26,390 nucleotides of DNA from Micavibrio sp. UBA1850 (GTDB lineage Bacteria; Pseudomonadota; Alphaproteobacteria; Micavibrionales; Micavibrionaceae): contig DDIM01000011.1 in the NCBI GenBank assembly GCA_002338525.1, positions 1-26,390 of the forward strand, given 5' to 3'. The notes under the pieces are model-generated. The model was not told the origin of the DNA and searched no databases. It saw only the letters and a list, made by a program, of their open reading frames with translations. Position 1 is the first letter of the stretch. Each line of letters opens with the position of its first letter. A program made the position numbers and the translations under genes. Of the stretch, positions 23,477 to 26,390 are shown one piece after another.

Positions 23477-24961
23477 ATGACTGACTTAACGAAAATTTCG
23501 ATTGCCGACGCCCTGAAGGGGTTAAAAGATAAAAGCTTTACAGCAACAGAGCTTACACAAGCGCATATTGACGAGATGGGGGCGCAAAAGCACTTAAACG
23601 CCTATATCACCCAAACACCCGAGCAAGCATTAGAACAAGCCAAAGCCTCTGATGAGCGCTATGCCAATGGGACTGCAAAAACACTCGACGGTATTCCACT
23701 TGGTGTGAAAGATTTGTTTTGTACAAAAGGGACAAAAACAACAGCCGCAAGTAAAATACTAGGCGAGTTTGTCCCTCCATACGAATCTACTGTTACTCAG
23801 AAATTACTTGATGATGGCTCCGTCTTTCTTGGCAAAACCAACTTGGATGAATTTGCGATGGGCTCTGCTAATACAACATCGCACTATGGCAATGTGATCA
23901 ATCCGTGGACATCACCAAACAATCCTGATGTAAGTTATGTGCCTGGTGGGTCTTCTGGTGGATCAGCCGCAGCGGTTGCAGCAGGAATTGCCATGGGCAC
24001 AACAGGAACAGACACAGGAGGCTCAATCCGTCAGCCTGCAAGTTTTTGTGGTATCGTTGGCATCAAACCGACATATGGTCGTTGTTCACGTTATGGAACA
24101 GTCGCATTTGCGTCATCTCTCGATCAGGCTGGCGTTTTTGCCCGTACTGTTGAAGACAGCGCGCTTCTCTTGCAATCAATTTCTGGGCATGACCCAAAAG
24201 ACAGTACATCTATGAATATAGACGTGCCTAACTTTATGGCGGGCATGGATGGTAACCTGAAGGGGTTACGTATTGGTATTCCAAAAGAATATCGTATGGA
24301 TGGTATGCCTGAAGACATTCAAAAAATGTGGGATCAAGGCGCGGAATGGTTAAAATCCGAAGGCGCGGAAATTGTCGATATTTCTTTGCCTCATACAAAA
24401 TATGCCCTGCCTACATACTATATTATTGCCCCTGCTGAGGCATCATCTAACCTATCTCGTTATGATGGTGTTCGTTACGGGCTACGTGTTGATGGTGAAG
24501 ATTTAGATGATACATATGCGAAAACACGTGGCGCTGGTTTTGGCGACGAAGTAAAACGCCGTATCATGATTGGTGCTTATGTGTTGTCTGCTGGTTACTA
24601 TGATGCTTACTACATCAAAGCGCAAAAAGTTCGCCGCCTTATCCGTGACGACTTTACAAAAGCCTACGAGAAATGCGACGTCATATTAACGCCAACGGCC
24701 CCTTCTGGCGCATTCCCCATTGGCGCAAACGAAGAAGACCCCATTAAGATGTACCTTAATGACGTCTTCACAGTTCCAACTAGCCTTGCTGGCCTTCCAG
24801 GAATTTCGGTTCCTGCAGGTATAAACGCAGATGGTCTTCCACTCGGTTTGCAATTGGTTGGAAAAGCATGGGATGAAGCGACATTGTTTAAAGTGGCCGA
24901 TGTTGTCGAAAAAGCGGCGCAGTTTTCAGGGTTAAATTCTACATCAAGGAACGTCGCATAA
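23477..24961 (+). CDS. gatA: Asp/Glu-tRNA amidotransferase subunit A
   Basis: Amidase subunit that hydrolyses glutamine and sends ammonia to GatB. It has 494 residues. The catalytic Ser-cisSer-Lys set is complete: Lys78 in PLGVKDLF, Ser159 in GGSSGGSAAAVAAG and the nucleophile Ser183 in DTGGSIRQPA. The C-terminal half has the usual APAEASSNLSRYDGVRYG and LGLQLVGKAWDEA. The stop overlaps the next ATG (TAATG at 24959-24963), so a non-Gat gene is translationally coupled to it. Confidence 0.97.
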   Translation: MTDLTKISIADALKGLKDKSFTATELTQAHIDEMGAQKHLNAYITQTPEQALEQAKASDERYANGTAKTLDGIPLGVKDLFCTKGTKTTAASKILGEFVPPYESTVTQKLLDDGSVFLGKTNLDEFAMGSANTTSHYGNVINPWTSPNNPDVSYVPGGSSGGSAAAVAAGIAMGTTGTDTGGSIRQPASFCGIVGIKPTYGRCSRYGTVAFASSLDQAGVFARTVEDSALLLQSISGHDPKDSTSMNIDVPNFMAGMDGNLKGLRIGIPKEYRMDGMPEDIQKMWDQGAEWLKSEGAEIVDISLPHTKYALPTYYIIAPAEASSNLSRYDGVRYGLRVDGEDLDDTYAKTRGAGFGDEVKRRIMIGAYVLSAGYYDAYYIKAQKVRRLIRDDFTKAYEKCDVILTPTAPSGAFPIGANEEDPIKMYLNDVFTVPTSLAGLPGISVPAGINADGLPLGLQLVGKAWDEATLFKVADVVEKAAQFSGLNSTSRNVA

Positions 24962-25575
24962 TGCTTAAATTACGCCTTATCAGTTTTTTAATTTTCGTGA
25001 TGACCATGGGGATAACACCCATTGCGAACGCGCAAATTTTACCTGGTGATAGCGTAACATTGACCGAGACCATATCGGTAGAAACAGCAAATGCATTTTT
25101 AGACAATTGTTTATCTGATTTTCCGCATGGTTTTACGCCCAAATCACATAAAAACTTTTGTAATTGCTCGGCGGCAAATGTACGCCTCAATTTAACAAAC
25201 AGTGATTTGGTGGCGCTTAACTTGCCAAACGCACAGCGCGCAGGAAATCCAGTATTTGAAAAATATGTTCATAATGTAGTTGGGCCATGTATGGCTGTTG
25301 CCGTGGATGATATCGGGTATTATTCTTGCATTGAAAGCCGTGCGCAAAGCCCTTATATCAAAAACATTCTGCCTTACTGCAAATGTGTCGGTGCACAAAT
25401 GTCGCGCTTTGCTGAAGAAATTGGTGCGGAGACAATCCTTACCAATATGAAACGCAACCCAACCTTTTATGACGACCCCATTCAAACATTACTTGGTGCC
25501 TCTATTTACACGAATACGCTTAATCGATCTCACGATATCTGTCGCCCCATCGGACAGCAACAAATAGCAAGATAA
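24961..25575 (+). CDS. Secreted protein with duplicated Cys unit (204 aa)
   Basis: Family not recognised. There is a signal peptide (about residues 1-24, cleavage after ANA) and the mature protein should lie in the periplasm or be exported. It has exactly eight Cys, in two units of C-x16-C-x-C-x(n)-C: Cys50, 67, 69, 110 and Cys123, 140, 142, 194. The units are joined by 13 residues, and both CxC copies lie near the start of a predicted helix (FCNCSAANV, YCKCVGAQM). The pattern suggests disulfide pairing or metal binding. It is coupled to gatA by a 1-nt overlap and followed by a paralogue with the same layout. Confidence 0.75.
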   Translation: MLKLRLISFLIFVMTMGITPIANAQILPGDSVTLTETISVETANAFLDNCLSDFPHGFTPKSHKNFCNCSAANVRLNLTNSDLVALNLPNAQRAGNPVFEKYVHNVVGPCMAVAVDDIGYYSCIESRAQSPYIKNILPYCKCVGAQMSRFAEEIGAETILTNMKRNPTFYDDPIQTLLGASIYTNTLNRSHDICRPIGQQQIAR

Positions 25576-25587
25576 GGAGCTTTATAC

Positions 25588-26133
25588 ATGCCTATTATAT
25601 ATACTATTTTTATTTCTATCCTTACTGTCATTACGACAGCTACTGCTGTGCAGGCACAAACACCTGTAACCGATGAAATGACACAATCATACTATGTTGG
25701 CTGTTTACAGGATCGCGAAGAACGCATTAGTGAAACAGCACAAAATGAGCTTTGCCGTTGCACAACGACACAATATAAAAACAAAATGGATGTTGAAACG
25801 CTTCAAGATTTGGCGGGTAATGATCCAACGAAAGCACGGTTGGCATTAAACGAGCTTATCGTGAAGTTATATACCCCATGTATGGAAGGCCCAATACGTA
25901 GCATGGTATATCAAAAATGCACACAGGACGCCGCACAAGCAGGCGAGCAAGTTTGTGAGTGCTTGGCTGACAACATGGCCCATTATGTCTCAGAACGCGC
26001 ACAAGGCGAGCTGGGGACCATATTAAAGAATAACCCGAATGTTTATGATCCATTTGATGCGATCACAAGTTCGGCATCATACGAGGCGCACGAAAAGCGC
26101 GTCGTTATGGAATGCATTAAAAAAAATCTATAG
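25588..26133 (+). CDS. Secreted protein with duplicated Cys unit (181 aa)
   Basis: Paralogue of the preceding protein. The signal peptide is about residues 1-23 (cleavage after VQA). Eight Cys again fall in two units: Cys39, 56, 58, 98 and Cys111, 123, 125, 176. The first unit keeps the 17-residue step to CxC; in the second it is 12. Shared detail includes TPCM/GPCM at the end of unit one, a 13-residue link and ILKNNPNVYDPFDAI against ILTNMKRNPTFYDDPIQTL. AAGGAG lies upstream of the ATG. It stands 12 nt after its paralogue and 15 nt before gatB. Function unknown; likely the product of a tandem duplication. Confidence 0.75.
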   Translation: MPIIYTIFISILTVITTATAVQAQTPVTDEMTQSYYVGCLQDREERISETAQNELCRCTTTQYKNKMDVETLQDLAGNDPTKARLALNELIVKLYTPCMEGPIRSMVYQKCTQDAAQAGEQVCECLADNMAHYVSERAQGELGTILKNNPNVYDPFDAITSSASYEAHEKRVVMECIKKNL

Positions 26134-26148
26134 GAGTCGATAGGAAAA

Positions 26149-26390
26149 ATGGCTGAAATTTTACAAGGTGAAACTGGTGAGTGGGAAATCGTAATTGGGC
26201 TGGAAATTCACGCTCAAGTGATTGCACAATCGAAACTCTTTTCTGGCGCATCAACAGAATTTGGCGCAATGCCAAATACGCAAGTCTCTCTAGTGGATGC
26301 CGGTATGCCTGGCATGCTGCCCGTGCTTAACGAGGTGTGTGTTGAACAGGCCGTGCGTACAGGGTTGGGTTTAAACGCACAGATTAACAA
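26149..26390 (+). CDS. gatB: Asp/Glu-tRNA amidotransferase subunit B, 5' part
   Basis: First 80 residues of GatB, cut by the window edge. GatB activates the misacylated tRNA with ATP and transfers ammonia from GatA. The start MAEILQGETGEWEIVIGLEI and the following HAQVIAQSKLFSGAS, NTQVSLVDAGMPGMLPVLNE are highly characteristic; the N-terminal metal-site residues (Glu and His in GLEIHAQ) are present. A ribosome site (TAGGA) lies about 6 nt before the ATG, and a second AGGAG further up. Confidence 0.96.
   Translation, partial: MAEILQGETGEWEIVIGLEIHAQVIAQSKLFSGASTEFGAMPNTQVSLVDAGMPGMLPVLNEVCVEQAVRTGLGLNAQIN

Overview
The window (26,390 bp, fairly AT-rich, densely coded) reads as chromosomal DNA of an alphaproteobacterium. 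Pointers are the fabI/fabB/fabA cluster, a Suf operon headed by an Rrf2 regulator of the SUF type, a DUF1491 gene, a COG3807-type periplasmic SH3 protein, a Cys-poor Fur and a GatCAB amidotransferase. The lineage is an inference; a deep-branching, lower-GC alphaproteobacterium fits best. I see no rRNA, tRNA, CRISPR, IS element or prophage. No stretch over 300 bases lacks a gene.

Layout. 1-429: 3' end of a glycerophosphodiester phosphodiesterase gene, then a convergent hairpin and a small unknown gene. 843-3419: fabA-fabB-fabI on the minus strand behind a promoter whose spacer holds a palindrome. 3568-5208: an unknown helical protein and a secreted SH3 protein, with a DnaA-box pair between them. 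5259-7720: dusA, two unknown genes and a 36-codon small gene, closed by a strong terminator. 7823-13352: the suf operon, regulator-sufB-sufC-sufD-sufS-sufT-sufA, with a near-perfect Fur box and a candidate autoregulatory operator upstream and a 34-codon small gene on the other side. 13627-19042: a tight minus-strand group of degenerate GGDEF protein, upp, PAS histidine kinase, fur, DUF1491 and prfC. 19126-21833: an unusual tgt, rpmB and a degenerate CobD/CbiB-like membrane protein. 21848-23092: YgjP-type metallopeptidase and ruvX, the latter carrying a DnaA-box cluster. 23178-26390: gatC-gatA, two secreted Cys-repeat paralogues, then the start of gatB.

How it fits together. Most of the window is housekeeping: unsaturated fatty acid synthesis, Fe-S cluster assembly, tRNA modification, translation termination and Gln/Asn-tRNA amidation. 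Fur is encoded here and a Fur box lies before the suf operon, so iron control of Fe-S assembly can be read from this window alone. The points most worth a second look are the two secreted proteins built from duplicated C-x(n)-CxC-x(n)-C units inside the gat operon, a Tgt that has lost all three zinc cysteines and has an altered substrate loop, two tiny genes, DnaA-box clusters, and three proteins that keep a family fold but not its catalytic signature (GGDEF, CbiB and possibly a zincin).
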